This document shows positions 1 to 11,385 of a DNA stretch of 64,000 bases, piece after piece (position 1 is the stretch's first letter; every line of letters starts with the position of its first letter). Both the position numbers and the translations under genes were made by a program. The DNA comes from Xylogone sp. PMI_703 (taxonomy: Eukaryota; Ascomycota; Leotiomycetes): NCBI GenBank assembly GCA_021399445.1, contig JAJTUQ010000011.1:637807-701806 (forward strand). Reading direction: 5' to 3'. Below the pieces are notes generated by a model. It worked only from the letters and a program-made list of their open reading frames with translations, was not told the DNA's origin and did no database searches.

Positions 1-13
1 CACGTGACCCTAA

Positions 14-65
14 GGGGTGCGAAGCACCCCCTCCTACGAGCGAAGCGAGTAGCAAGCTTTGCTTG
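14..65. repeat. Three consecutive short hairpins
   Basis: GGGGTGC and GCACCCC (14-30) pair around a GAA loop. A CTAC/GTAG stem (34-52) encloses a second GCGAAGC core. CAAGC and GCTTG (53-65) pair around TTT. The GCGAAGC heptamer is known as an unusually stable DNA mini-hairpin. The run may be the end of a mobile element cut by the window edge; that is inference. Confidence 0.55.
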
Positions 66-1107
66 TAATTCCTAACAATACCATGTATTTGGCACTATGC
101 TTGCACAGGATAGTCCGGTGAATAGTAAGGCCCATAAGAAATGGAGCTGCGGCATTTTACACCTCAGAACTCGGAGAGTTAAGAGATATTAGAAGGTGGG
201 AAACTCATTGATTAAATAACTCAGTCGAAAGTTATTTTAAGAGGACTTTGAGTCTTCTATTTGTATCATGGACGTCTTATATGAGAGTACTACAGTATAA
301 CATAGATACCTTAGTCTTCTTCTATTTCACCTAGCTGGGGCGCGATTGTAATCGCTGTGTAATGTCGTGTAGGTTCAATTGGGATGAAACAATGAATCTC
401 ACATGTAATAGTAACGTTGGCGTGAAAGATGATGGGAATATGCTTTTTTTAACTCGTGAGAATTCCGAGCGATTAGAAATAGCTCACAAAATACCGCCTT
501 CTTTGACTAAAAGCGGCTTGGGTCTTTATTCGGTATAATATATATGATATTCATGGATTTTTGACATTCGCCTATTTTGGATCTATATGAAATCATCCAA
601 AATGACATCCCTGCGAGGCGAAAACCTCGTGGTGAAGCTGACACATTCAACTACGGAGTAAATTGCAATTATTTCAACAACTAATACTGTAGTTTCGAAT
701 TCTGCTGTAATAATAATGTCATCTTCTATTTTGCAGCTATTCCACCCATGGATCACAGAGGGATTTTCTTCCATACCAGTTTTCTCCTCTCAAGCTCACA
801 CGTTGGCTAATTGGGTTGCGTGAAACGCATCTTGCTGTTTACGACCCCGCAAGGTTGTAACAGCCTACCAGGATCCGTGCCACAATAAGCCGTCATCACT
901 TTTATATGAGTATAAGTTAAGACGACTATCGGGGACCTGGTTATGGTCCCGCAAGTACTACCGCGTTACTAGTACGTACTAGCGAAAGGATAGTACAAGT
1001 TCTACACTAGTACTATAATTAGAAAAGATCGTACAAGCTATGGGGTAGCACTATCGGAAAGATAGTACTACCTTTCCGCTTGTGCTAGCTATTTGATAGT
1101 ACATTAC

Positions 1108-1129
1108 GTACGTTACGCACGTAACGTAC
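1108..1129. repeat. 22-bp palindrome in a GTAC-rich block
   Basis: Two 10-bp arms, gtacgttacg and cgtaacgtac, flank a 2-bp centre. The surrounding block (960-1145) is full of TAGTAC and GTACTA words in both orientations, as in the ends of small non-autonomous DNA transposons. A shorter relative, gtacgtaacgtac, occurs near 39628. Confidence 0.5.
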
Positions 1130-3097
1130 AAGCAGAAAGCTAGTACTAACTTAGATCTTATGGTTAACACGTAAATGTTCTAAGCGAGGTCTGCTCGCCA
1201 GGGGCTATGTCCCCTTTGGTAATAATAAAGTGTGACGCCTACTCTGCGCCATGCCCCTAACAATTGCTAAATAATGGTTTCACTCACCAGGCGGACTTTA
1301 TTAGCCATGGGAGTGTGGATTTAGAGCGCGCTTTTCACAGCCGGCAAGTTCAGCCGTGAGCGATTATGTGAATTATACAGAGTACGGTATCCCTTCCGGT
1401 GGTGAAAGGCTCACCTGTAGCGCGTTTTCTTGCGCTGTGACCATATTTCTATTTTCGATGACTCCCTTAAATTATGCAAGACGATCTTACGCACTTTTGT
1501 TAAGTAGTTTAAAATTGTATGTTGAATTCTCCAATCAAATGTGTCCGTTTCTTGTCGGTAGCTTGCACGGCTACGGGTGCACATGCATAAAAAACGTGCT
1601 ACAGGTGAGATAACAGCTCACAGGCGTGAATATTGTGGCGATTTTTTAAGCGCCGCCCGAGACATTACTTTTGCAGTCTTCTCCGTATGCATCCTCTTCT
1701 TCTGGTTTATCATACCACCTTTGCAGTCAAGACCCTCATGAAGTCTCAGCAGACCCGGAAATTTATTCTCCAGACCTCGTAGATTTACTCTTCCACTGCC
1801 GTCTTCTAACTCCATCAAGTATATCGGACGACATATGCATGAATGCATTCGCAATTGTTGCGAGGTTTAATGTCAAGAACACTGCTTCTAATAAAACAGG
1901 GGCGGCTGGCGGAAAGCCCACCGAGCAAGCACTAGCGCCAATCCCCAGTAAGATCCCCATCTTTGTTAATAAGACCAAAGCCAGATATGAATAGAAGATT
2001 ATTCTGCTTATCAATGACTTGCTTCTCTATCTGCAATCGAGGGCGCCTGAGGATATTATTTAGTAGACCGAGAGTTCGGTGCTCCCCGTAAGAAGGTATA
2101 GGAGACGTATTGCAAAGTCCTGGCAGTTCCACCATATAGGTAAACAGGCCCAGCCATCCCAGATTCTAGCGAAGACTATTAAAAGATTTACGGCAGATAT
2201 CTAAACTACCGGAAGAAGTTCACTCCCATTGGGCGAAGCGATTCCTGTTGTGCGCATACCATGTGTGGGTATTTCGTCGTTAGATAAACTTGTTATACCC
2301 AATATCTCAATAGCCTCAATGGACCTGATCTGCGGGATTGTGGCGATCCAGAAGGATTTGTGCTCATCCTATCCTTGGGGTTTAGTTCCTATTCTTCCAC
2401 ATACATGAAGTCGTTAACTTGGTAGACCTCACCATAAACTGAAGAAGCAAGGGTTGAACAACGCACTCTGAACACTACACTCATCGCAATCAACTTAGGC
2501 TGACTCTCTAATGAAGCTGTTACGTGTCTGCAGCGAAGAATCACAATTGCAACTGTATAGCTGTGTAATATTGATGCAGTTCACTCCTCTTATTGCCATT
2601 CGTGGCGAACGGGGAGGCATGTAACTCGGTATAGCCAACTAATTCTTGTTTCTTCTGCGACGGCTTCCTGCCACGGTTCATTGGAGGATATTCGACGTAA
2701 AATATAAAGCTCCATCAACGACCAGTGGAATTGGGTTCATTACAGGGCTGGATTGTTTAAGGGATCTCCTGATGATAGCAGCCGTCTTGATGGGAATATA
2801 CTTTATTGTCACCTCCCGATGCATGTAATTAAGTCACGTATAAGTAAAGGGGAGGAGCGTAAATTGTCTAGATATATTTAAGAAAACAAGGAGAAGATTC
2901 ATTCTTTTCGGTAAGTACAGTACAGCGGCCGTCTAAAACTAGCTTCGTACAGTGTTGTCAGACAGCCCAGATCGGTATGGTGAATGTGGCCAGTAAGGAC
3001 AGCATAACCACCATACAATTGGCTAGTAGGGTTTCAATGCCTATAAATACAGTGCCTCCCACCCGTAATTAAGGGAGCGGGATCAATTTGTAACTAT

Positions 3098-3170
3098 TGG
3101 GTTGCTTGAAGTCGAAGTACCCTTCATATTTTCGGCAAGGTAGGTTTTCGAGGCAGGATACACGTTAGTC
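3098..3170 (+). repeat. Dispersed repeat, copy 1 (short)
   Basis: This segment carries the shared core TTGAAGTCGAAGTACC followed by a TTCATATTTTCGGCA-like stretch. Related copies lie at 13060-13360, 15410-15530 and 44535-44830. No coding capacity is visible. It is diverged and truncated compared with the 300-bp copies. Confidence 0.5.
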
Positions 3171-3477
3171 AAGTACCACATTAGTGCGGAATCGAGGGCC
3201 TGAGCGGCTAGAATTATGGTTGGGGATAACCTGTCACAATAATATCTGTAGCTTGATAGCTGAGGGTATTCCTGAAGTCGTCAAGATTTCACTAGCGAAA
3301 TACAAGTGGGTTTAGGTCTGCCCAGCTAAAGTTGTTGTTTGCGGCGGGAAGCTGGTTTCGCATGTAACTGTATTGTAGAATCCAGTTGGTTGGCTTCCTA
3401 ATCACAAACAGCCTATCTTTGCACCGGCACACTTTTATTCTTTGATCTTCTATCTACACCCGCTACGCCTCTTCCTG

Positions 3478-3924
3478 TTAGATAGCCGCTGTCTTCGGCT
3501 TTCGGGGAGGTGGAGGAGGTGGCGATACAAAGTGTGTCTGACGCTGCGGTTCCAACCCTAGTTCTTTTACAGTATGGCAATCAGAATCATCACATCCTGG
3601 TTGCGTTCGCGGCTGCACAGGTTGTGAGATATCATCCGAATGAGGAACCGCACGTCGGAGGTAAATGGCAGGTTTTGGTATAGACGCCGCACTATTCAGT
3701 TGGGGGGGTGGCTGTAATACGGTGCGCCGTGGTTTTGGCTCCAAGCTCGGTATTGCTGTGTATTTGGAGAATGGCACTGTTGCGTTAGTCGGCTGTGCAG
3801 AGCGGGCCCGCGGTTGCTCCCCTTCGAGGCGGGACGCAACATCGTTAGGGATGGTAGTGGATGCAAATGATATGGATTGTTCACTATGTTGGAGGTCTGA
3901 TTGATTTTGAAGCTGAATGTCCAT
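3478..3924 (-). CDS. Hypothetical proline-rich protein
   Basis: A 148-residue frame with a good start context (CAAACCATGG) on the minus strand. The product is hydrophilic and has no signal peptide or membrane segment. It is rich in proline, including a run of seven prolines near the C terminus, and its only cysteines lie in a short CDDSDC patch. I recognise no domain. The frame may be the last exon of a longer gene or a chance open frame in a gene-poor stretch; with no homology signal I rate it low. Confidence 0.25.
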   Translation of the reverse strand: MDIQLQNQSDLQHSEQSISFASTTIPNDVASRLEGEQPRARSAQPTNATVPFSKYTAIPSLEPKPRRTVLQPPPQLNSAASIPKPAIYLRRAVPHSDDISQPVQPRTQPGCDDSDCHTVKELGLEPQRQTHFVSPPPPPPRKPKTAAI

Positions 3925-6240
3925 GGTTTGGGATGGCTCACAGGCGTTGATCCCCCTGTCGTCGTCATCAAGGGGGTTCTTTGTCTTGAAATCAAGCGGC
4001 CCTTTATGTTCTTTTTCTGAGCCGTACTGTAAGGGAACCAGTCAACTCTTTCTTTCGTTTATGGCTGAGCAGGGAACACACGCACACTGATATCTCGCCA
4101 GGATCTCACTAACATCACTATTCGAGTACTCGTAGACTTTCTTATTGCGGCCAACAATTAGGACAACAATATCAACCGAGCAAAGTACTGAGAGTTCGTG
4201 CGCTTTCTTGAACAGCCCTCCCTTGCGCTTTAAGAAAGTACTATACGAGAGATGCCGTCAAAACAACATGGTAATAGAAAGTGGCCATACAAAAGCAACT
4301 TACACTGAACGATTCCTGTAATCCTTGATAGCCTTTATCTCGATCTTCCTTCTACCCATGGCGGAGATATACCGGAACGTCTGGACGAAGAGAACATCCA
4401 CCGAAACTGAATAAGAGTCTTGACGGCAAGCAATAGCGGCACTATTCGGTTCGGATTATGCTCTAGATGGAGATGGGCGGTATTCAGCCATCCTGAAATA
4501 GCAGCGTAATGGTAGCTTTAGCTAATAATAGGATTGGCTTGTCCATTAGCTAACTAAACATTTAAATACTGATGTATGGAGTTATGATGATGACAGTGGC
4601 ATAGGTAAATTTATCCTAGCATAGCATCGTGATATATGGTAATATGACTTTGAGTTGAGCCGAACTTATACACCCCACCTAATTTATAGAGATTCCATGT
4701 GGTTTTGTCGGTTCAAGTAATCCCACTCGACTTAAAAGTTAAAAGCTCCCGAAAGAGGCTTTATGGTCATCATTATCGAGGATGACCCCGGGTAGCTGTT
4801 AATAATTCTTCCCTCGTGGCAATATTATGATTCCAACGATACCTCATTTGAAGGCAGTCTTGTACTGTATTGTATTGATCGAGTTTCCCCGCTGAGGTAT
4901 AGTACGGTAATACAGAAACATGCTCCAATGATACTCACTCCGACTGTAAATCATATTGTTTAGAGGGAGTAGATGAAAGGCTACGAGCCTGAAATTAATT
5001 AACACCCAGGGAGGATCCTAGCCCATAGTAGAGGGCTTCTGGGACTTTCTGGGTTTACAGGATCCTAGAGGCCAAAATTAGACTCTCTATAAGTTAGAAT
5101 CATAAGTCAAAGCTAAATACGTATACATATAAACCCACCGGTTCTAGCAATACTGAAGAGTGTCGTTGATGTCACTGATACCTAAACTTACGTTCGCTAT
5201 CTAATTTTTCTAGAAGACGCAGTATGAATCTCCTAGATTTCTGGACCCCTCTGTTTTGGTGCCATGCTCTTGCCCATACCTGGAATGAGCAACTTATGGT
5301 GGTCAGATATGGACTTTTACTGGAAACAACGGCTCCTCTCGCGAATATGGTTCCTGCTCTCAGCCAAGGTTTATTGATGACATGATGACACAAGTGGGTG
5401 GACATAAGTCCTGTGCGCATCGCCGCTTTTGGCGCAAACTCACTCACTCTACGCCCAATCACATTTTATTACAATTCTTATAATAAATTACTTCAAGTTA
5501 CAGTATCTGTTACTGTATGTTCTTGTTTATTTATTACTTTAGATGAAGGAAGGTGTCTACTATATTTAATAAAACATAACAAGGAATTGCACCTTTGTAA
5601 ACCACTCCTCCATAATATCAGCTTCGGGCAGGTGCTTGTAGGATAGTCAAACGATTGTTCCCGCCTTTCGAATCATAATATGCCTCGGGATATCCATGCC
5701 GTCCGGTTTCCTCTTATATCTCCCACCCATGACGTTTGCCCATTAGATTATGCAATATCCCGGAAAACTGAAGGAACTCTGGAATATTGTAGCCGTTGGT
5801 GCCACCCGAATTGTGTGATTTCATGTAGATGATCGCGTAAACTAAATGAATAGATAGTCGTATAATCCAATGAATCGATTTTGGTGTTTTGCGGATTTAC
5901 TCTCTCGGTTGGTTACGGAGAGTATGGACAGCGGGTCAATATTATCCGAACTGATATATCCTCAGAATATCCTCCAGAAAGTTATGACTTCGTAGATCGC
6001 GAATCCTAGCCACCGGTATAGTAATACATAACAATATGACCTGCGTATCGTATCCTGCTCATTATATATCCCACAGGTGGTCGTGGTTTCGGTTGTTCTC
6101 GGGTTGGTCGCATGTGTGGCTCGAGTTGACTGCCCGGTATCGTCGGAAACCGTTTGAAAAGAGGGAATCCAAACTGAAAAATCGATCGGTGACTCAATCT
6201 CAGCTCTATAGACACTGCCTCAGGAGTGCTACAGGTTCGT
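3925..6240. other. No gene recognised
   Basis: AT-rich DNA with short, overlapping open frames on both strands and no domain signature. The longest (5172-5462, minus strand, 96 residues) has no recognisable motif. There are scattered GGATCCTAG words near 5010 and 5060 but no clear element ends. Confidence 0.45.
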
Positions 6241-7161
6241 AGCCCTCACCATGTACAGGTGCTACCCAAGCTGCTTTTTGCTCTCTCTTCTCTTGGCTAT
6301 CTTTTTGAACATTCTAGCTTCCTTATTGGCCTCCTTCTCTGCTAGCTCGCGCTCCTTCTCTTCTTTAGCAGCTGTTGCCTACTCTGCAGTCAAGTCTCCT
6401 CTTTTTGAAGCCTTTTGCGGTTATGTGGCTCTTTGTTTATAATGTCCCCTAAGCCGTCCGCGTGTAATAGAAAGCTGAAACTTAGTATATTCTCCTTCCT
6501 CTAATACCGTATGAGTACCTTTTATAAAAGGCTCAAACTTCCGCTGAGAAGGAGAAATAAGAACATCCATAACCTTATCTTTAAGATCGTTCATTTGATA
6601 GTGAACTGGTCGTATCGTTCTAGAAGCCTCCAGCTTAGGTAAATCTGGCTCTGGTGGCTTAATTTCAGGCCCTTTACCATACTTATTCATAAGTTCAAAG
6701 TTGTGTTTTTATGGACTGGATACATACCAGACTTTTTAAAAAGCGTTTCGAATACTAGACTTAGTAAAGGTTTGACACCGAATTTGAGGTAGATCTCGAA
6801 AAAAGAGGTAATTGAGTAGTCAAAATTTAAGGATTCGGTTGCACGTTGGGCTGCTTTATTATGCCAGTGTTTGTGTGGCTGGAATGCTCCCACATCCAAA
6901 GGTTGCATACAGTGGGTAAGATGAGCTGGAAACGTCAATGGAACAACATTATTCTTTTAGCCAATAAGGTAAAGTTTGGTGAACATGGCTACCATGGTTA
7001 TCCATAAGAAGGGGTCTATACGGCTGAGTTGGGCCAGTTTTTGTATGATTAATAAAGCGTTGAAGGCGCCGGACGCCAACATAATCAGTTGTATAACCAC
7101 TATCTGTCAATTCAACTAACTCTGGGCCATTAAGCTTGCCTTTGCCATACGAGGAATCCAT
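6241..7161 (-). pseudogene. Fot1/pogo-type transposase remnant
   Basis: The C-terminal half of a Tc1/mariner transposase of the Fot1/pogo group, read on the minus strand in several frames. The first segment (7161-6949) contains LLMDNHGSH, the second catalytic aspartate region. The next (6938-6687) begins with the TFPAHLTHCMQPLDVG stretch typical of this group. It is followed by a linker and a lysine/glutamate-rich tail full of EAKKE-like repeats (about 6440-6250). The N-terminal CENP-B-type DNA-binding region is missing. Stops and frameshifts separate the segments, so it cannot make an active protein. Degenerate and truncated; the family call is firm because several conserved blocks occur in the right order. 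Confidence 0.82.
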
Positions 7162-7224
7162 ATGATGTTTGCCGTGAACAACAATTACTAGTGGGATACT
7201 CCGTATGTTAGCATATGTTACTGT

Positions 7225-7365
7225 ATACAGTTATGGGTTTTGTAAGCTCTGTATTGTAGGCTCTATAGGCTCTAAATACTCTGAGCATACGATCAACATA
7301 TGCTATGCAACTATAGGCTCTGCAGGCTCTGTAGACTCTCAGCATATGCTCAGCGCTCTGAATTA
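7225..7365. repeat. Imperfect tandem repeat, about 60-bp unit
   Basis: A GGCTCT-rich segment is present as two diverged copies. On the minus strand they translate as two similar peptides around MLRVYRACRAYS and MLRVFRAYRAYN. Short GGCTCTRTA words also recur within each copy. It is not a gene. Confidence 0.5.
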
Positions 7366-7371
7366 TTAACC

Positions 7372-7630
7372 TGTTAGAACCCACAGCACGTGCGCTTACG
7401 CACGTGGGCGTGCCCTCCCACAATACCCGAGCGGCTGTAGACTACTATAACCACGTTTTCTAAGATTTATTCAACCAAGGCAAATGCCCATAGATGACGA
7501 GTATATTCAATTCCAGTCCAGCGATACAATTCTCACCAAATAGTACTATAAATACATGTTAAGATAGACAATTCAATTCATTCTTTGAGTTGCCACTATG
7601 TGGCATATTAGACCGACATTCCGACGTGAA
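7372..7630 (+). repeat. Possible solo LTR with a CACGTGCG hairpin
   Basis: It begins TGTTAGAACCC, a common start of fungal gypsy LTRs. A 20-bp hairpin (CACGTGCG, 4-bp loop, CGCACGTG at 7387-7406) follows, and then a CTATAAATA box near 7548. A CAATTCAATTCATTC stretch like that of other fungal LTRs precedes a GACCGACA end. I could not confirm target-site duplications. Confidence 0.35.
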
Positions 7631-8011
7631 CCCCTTTTATCCCCGCTGAGCTTACCTAAAAATTTCTTCGGACGCCACACTTTTTACACTCGTTGGGAAA
7701 AGTTTATAAGATTGCTTTATAACTTAGTAGGAAGATAGAGGGTAAATTTAGCACCAATAATAAGTCAGGCTGTTACGTACTGATAGCTTAAGAGTAATCG
7801 ATTGAGGTGAGCACGAAGCTCCTTATCTACTTAGAAGACTATCTATTTCATATAGAGAACGTAACAGGATCTTAAGGAGCTTTCCTAGACCCTAAAGTCC
7901 TAGATATCAGAATCTTGTCTAAGATCCTAAGATGCATCATGTGACCTAGTCCTAGGAGCTGTACCATCCTAGAATCTTAAGGATCCTAGGATTCCAGTAG
8001 TGGGTTCACTG
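7631..8011. other. Intergenic, CCTAG/GATCC-rich inverted words
   Basis: Between 7860 and 7995 the words TCCTAG, GATCCTAAG and CTTAAGGATCC recur in both orientations, suggesting the fold-back of a small non-autonomous element just downstream of the Rds1-type gene. No gene is seen. Confidence 0.35.
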
Positions 8012-8998
8012 TTACTCTACCACCAGAATTGCTGGGCCGGCGAGAGTTGCTCCAGTAATGTCACCCATGGTTATGAATGTGTTCTGCATAGTCAGAGTGG
8101 CATATATAACACCCCCTAGGCCTGATGGGACAGTAGTCGTCCCAGTACCATTTCCAGTAGACACCAAAGGAGTATAGATTGGTGATCCAAGTTGGCTAAC
8201 CCAACCGATATATAGCCTCCTGCCGCCCTCTTGAGCCACGGGTTTTTGCGTGGGGTCCCATGAGAACTCCATAATTGTCTGATTACTTGGTATGGTTTCT
8301 TGAGTATTTAACGTGGGTAGAATAGGAATTGGTAGCTCTACGGGACATGACCCTGGTACAATAAATCGTAGGGCGAGGTTGTAAGCCCAAGTTGAAGATA
8401 TTGGAGTATCAAAAGATGAAGGGTTAGGCAGCTGGCCATTGGCAATATTGAAGAAAGCATCGTGTCTTGCTTCAGTAGATGCAATGCTAGCAATACCTGC
8501 GACTAAATCTGGATCCGAACTGGCGATAAATTCTGCTAATGAAAGTATAGCGCCGACTCCAACAGAGCTCAGAGACCTACCAAGTGAGAGAAATTCTGCG
8601 GTGTTCTTAGAAGGAAAGATGTATTCACATTCTGGAATAATCAAAGCATCCGCGGCTAGTAGTATATTTCGAAGTGTATTTTGGTGCGCTCGTTCTTGCT
8701 GTGACTATGTTAATATATCCTCAAGCAACCTATAAATTCAGTTCACCAGAGCAGCTTGCCTAATGGCATCGCGAGTACTTTCTGATATAGCCTGGCTGTC
8801 TTTACTGGTGAGATTAGCGGTTCCAGACTGGAAAAAGTTAACCTCAAGATTCTCGAGGTGAAGTGCAAGCTGTAACCCTGCAATAGTGCTTGAAGATAGA
8901 TACAGCGTCGTCGTATAATTACTGCCTGCAGTGCTAGTGCAAGTAGGAGCAGCCAACACTGTGGTTATGCCAAGCAGAAATGCTGGAAGAAATAGCAT
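8012..8998 (-). CDS. Secreted ferritin-like (Rds1-type) protein
   Basis: Two exons, 8998-8747 and 8704-8012, separated by a 42-bp GT-AG intron, give 314 residues. A signal peptide (about residues 1-16) precedes the mature start APTC. A helical region follows with HLENLEVNFF, the QQERAHQNTL stretch across the splice junction, and EARHDAFF; this alternation of E/H pairs is typical of the ferritin-like domain of fungal Rds1 and desiccation-related proteins. A C-terminal beta-rich segment ends GPAILVVE. Family members are secreted or wall-associated and stress- or nutrient-induced; their biochemical role is not settled. The intron is short for a fungus but restores the reading frame and the conserved QERAH motif. 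The gene is intact and flanked by transposon debris upstream and a cupredoxin gene 390 bp away, divergently oriented. Confidence 0.82.
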
Positions 8999-9388
8999 AC
9001 TTAGAGTGCTTGATAGTGTAGGAATGGTTGCGCAAACAATGGTATATCAACCACAGAAGTGGGATACGATGTAGCAAATAAGTGTTTGGACATTTGTGTT
9101 AGTGCAGTTATTGGTCTATTTAAGGGTGAGAATACTATATTTACCGATATCAATGTGATTATAACTCATCCTCAAGATCCTATATATACTATAATATCTA
9201 AATAAAGAAGCAAGAAGGAAGGAAAAAATAATCGAATATATACAATGGAACATCATGTGTCCTAATTTGATTTCAGTTCATATTTTGCTGGTGAATAAGA
9301 AACATTATATTTTTCTGAACCTTGACCAAACCCTTGTCACCGATTCTCTTGGCAAAATTAGATCCACGATTTTGTTCCTTCATAGCTA

Positions 9389-10421
9389 ATGAAATTCTTA
9401 CCCATCCTGGTTCTTGCTGGGAATTCCCTTGCTGCGGCCGTTGTCAATCCTTTCGAACTTAGCTGCTTTGATTCTCCTCCTCCTCCTCCTCCTCCTCCTC
9501 CTCCTCCTCCTCCTCCTCCTCCTCCTCCTCCTCCTCCTCCTCCTCCTCCTCATCATCATGATGTGATAACCACTACCCCATTTCAATCATCTAACATCCC
9601 AATGAAAGGATGGACTACCACGGTGGAGGGGCTGATTACTTCCTATGATTATAGCGGATTGTATTCCACAATATTGGTATTCCCTACGGGATCTGGTATC
9701 CATGAAGCCACCAGGGTAATTTACGAAAGAACGCAGGTTGTTGACATCACATTTGTGGAAGTGATAGTTCAAGTCATTGATAGCCAGACAACCACAGTTG
9801 TTTCTCCGGACTCGAGTTCGATTTACATGGATCCCACATCCGCAGGATACCCATCTCTTACTTCCTCCAGGCTCGATGCCGTTGCACAGCCCGCAGCTAC
9901 TCATCTAGTGGACGTTGGTGCTGATGGAGAGCTTATTTACAGTCCCAATCAGTTGAATGCGTCCGTTGGGGACATGGTGCGTTTCAACTTTTTAGGAAAA
10001 AACCACTCCGTCACACAGTCAAATCTAGCTTCTCCCTGCACCTATAATGGTGGCTTTGACACTGGATTTAACCAATTCAACCCTACGAATATTACTGGAA
10101 ATTTTCTGGTTGATTTTCAAGTCAATGTTTCGACGCCACTCTGGTTTTACTGGTGAGTCCTCTAGACAATCTCTTGACTAAATTTAACTGTCCACTAGCA
10201 AGCAACCAGGACCACCCAACCATTGTGGTCAAGGTATGCTGTTTTCAATCAACCCAGGCGATAAATTTTATGAATTTGAAAAAAACGCTGGCGCCCAAGA
10301 ACGAGCGTTAACTATCTTGACCGAGATTCTGGAGATCATCGGTGATGTTCCAGGTGAAAATATAGATGGTGTTGAACCTATTTATTCGAACTCTTCTAGC
10401 AAGCATCGGTTCAGACAATAG
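9389..10421 (+). CDS. Secreted cupredoxin-domain protein with poly-proline tract
   Basis: Exons 9389-10152 and 10199-10421 flank a 46-bp GTGAGT...TAG intron; the product is 328 residues. A signal peptide (about 1-16) is followed by 25 consecutive prolines (30-54) and three histidines. A linker of about 110 residues leads to a cupredoxin domain from residue 171. Candidate type 1 copper ligands are His206 (KNHSVTQ), Cys255 (created by splicing, WFYC), His263 and Met268 (NHCGQGM). This order matches fungal extracellular stellacyanin-like proteins. No GPI-anchor signal is visible at the C terminus (ends KHRFRQ). Function is unknown; copper binding or electron transfer at the wall is plausible. 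The proline run is encoded by a pure CCT repeat, so its length should vary between strains. Confidence 0.82.
9476..9550 (+). repeat. Coding CCT trinucleotide microsatellite (25 units)
   Basis: An uninterrupted run of 25 CCT codons directly after the signal-peptide region of the cupredoxin gene. It encodes 25 prolines and keeps frame whatever the copy number. On the opposite strand it creates a false poly-arginine frame. Confidence 0.97.
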
Positions 10422-10529
10422 TTATGAAATCTTGTAAATTTCATTATAGCCTGGACTAAAGGCGCTCACCATTTACCTATGGCTAGTCAGAACCATTCTC
10501 ACCCACGTAATTTCAGCCCGAGATTCATG

Positions 10530-11210
10530 TAACAATTTATATTGTGCAAAGAGACTCGGCAATACAATTCAACTCTCAACTCAATCCAGTTAGCTATTTC
10601 ATTACCTCTATATTTGTCACAAACCTTCAATAGAATCTTACATCGTTTGTGACTCCGCCCTCCCGCCGCTACTCTCATAGCTCTACCAATCCGTCACCTA
10701 CATAGAATCAGTGTAGTATACTGACGATATTACAAATTAATGACCTCGTTCGCGTAGTATACCGGGCTCGTAGGTATCACTAATTTGTTGGACGCCCTGT
10801 AAGCCTGCCCCTGTGGCTGTAGGCTGCTCCGATGTAGTAATAACGTTACATATATTCCTCCCTCCAATGTCTTCCAGAACGAACGGTCCTAACATTGGCC
10901 CATCCATTATTAGCAGAGCCGAATTTGAGGGAAGTTCAAAGGTGGAAGGTAAGCGTTCCATATCAGAATCAGCCTTTAGTTTTGAGCCTATCCCTAAGCT
11001 CCCTTTGGACTACCTTTCCTTCTAACGTTAATAACCGAAGATCGAAAGAGAAATCTCGTATACAATACTCTGAAGTTAACTTATAAAGGTAGATTGCATG
11101 CTATATCGCCAATGTAAATGTATATCTTCCAGTAACATTCTACTTCTACTGTAACATGTTATTTTTGCCCGATATTATAAAGGTTTACCTGCATGTTGCC
11201 CAACACATGT
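10530..11210 (-). pseudogene. MULE transposase C-terminal fragment
   Basis: A minus-strand relic matching the C-terminal part of the Mutator-like transposase at 50048-52036. Shared blocks are LLEDIHLHW (compare ILPEDIHVHW), ERLPSTFELPS (compare KRLPSAFELPS) and YEPGILRER (compare YEPGTMRER). The non-coding DNA downstream of the stop (about 10530-10560) also resembles that downstream of the second copy (about 49940-49975), so the similarity extends into the element's end. The catalytic domain is absent and several stops are present. Confidence 0.68.
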
Positions 11211-11385
11211 GCAGACGATCTAGGCTGGGAAACCCTCTCACCTAATCATCAAACAACAATTAATACTATTCCAACTATCACTAAAAATTAGCAAGCTCCT
11301 GGACTGTCTAAGTTACACCTCTACCGTCTTCTTCTAAGCTCCATCTAAGGAAAACACAGAATCTATTGTAACGCCCATTCCAGTC

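Larger units (their letters stand above)
1..3477. other. Gene-poor stretch, no supported gene
   Basis: I find no reading frame here with a recognisable domain or a convincing start and splice structure; the open frames are short and overlap on both strands. The stretch holds three small hairpins at 14-65, a GTAC-rich palindromic block around 960-1145, and one copy of a dispersed repeat near 3098. It is probably old transposon-derived DNA. Confidence 0.5.

Noticed and set aside
5172..5462. A 96-codon minus-strand frame
   Set aside because: No motif and no codon or splice evidence; probably chance.
7208..7423. A 71-codon frame with internal repeats
   Set aside because: It arises from an imperfect tandem repeat and has no other gene feature.
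9398..9586. Poly-arginine frame on the minus strand
   Set aside because: It is the antisense reading of the CCT repeat in the cupredoxin gene.
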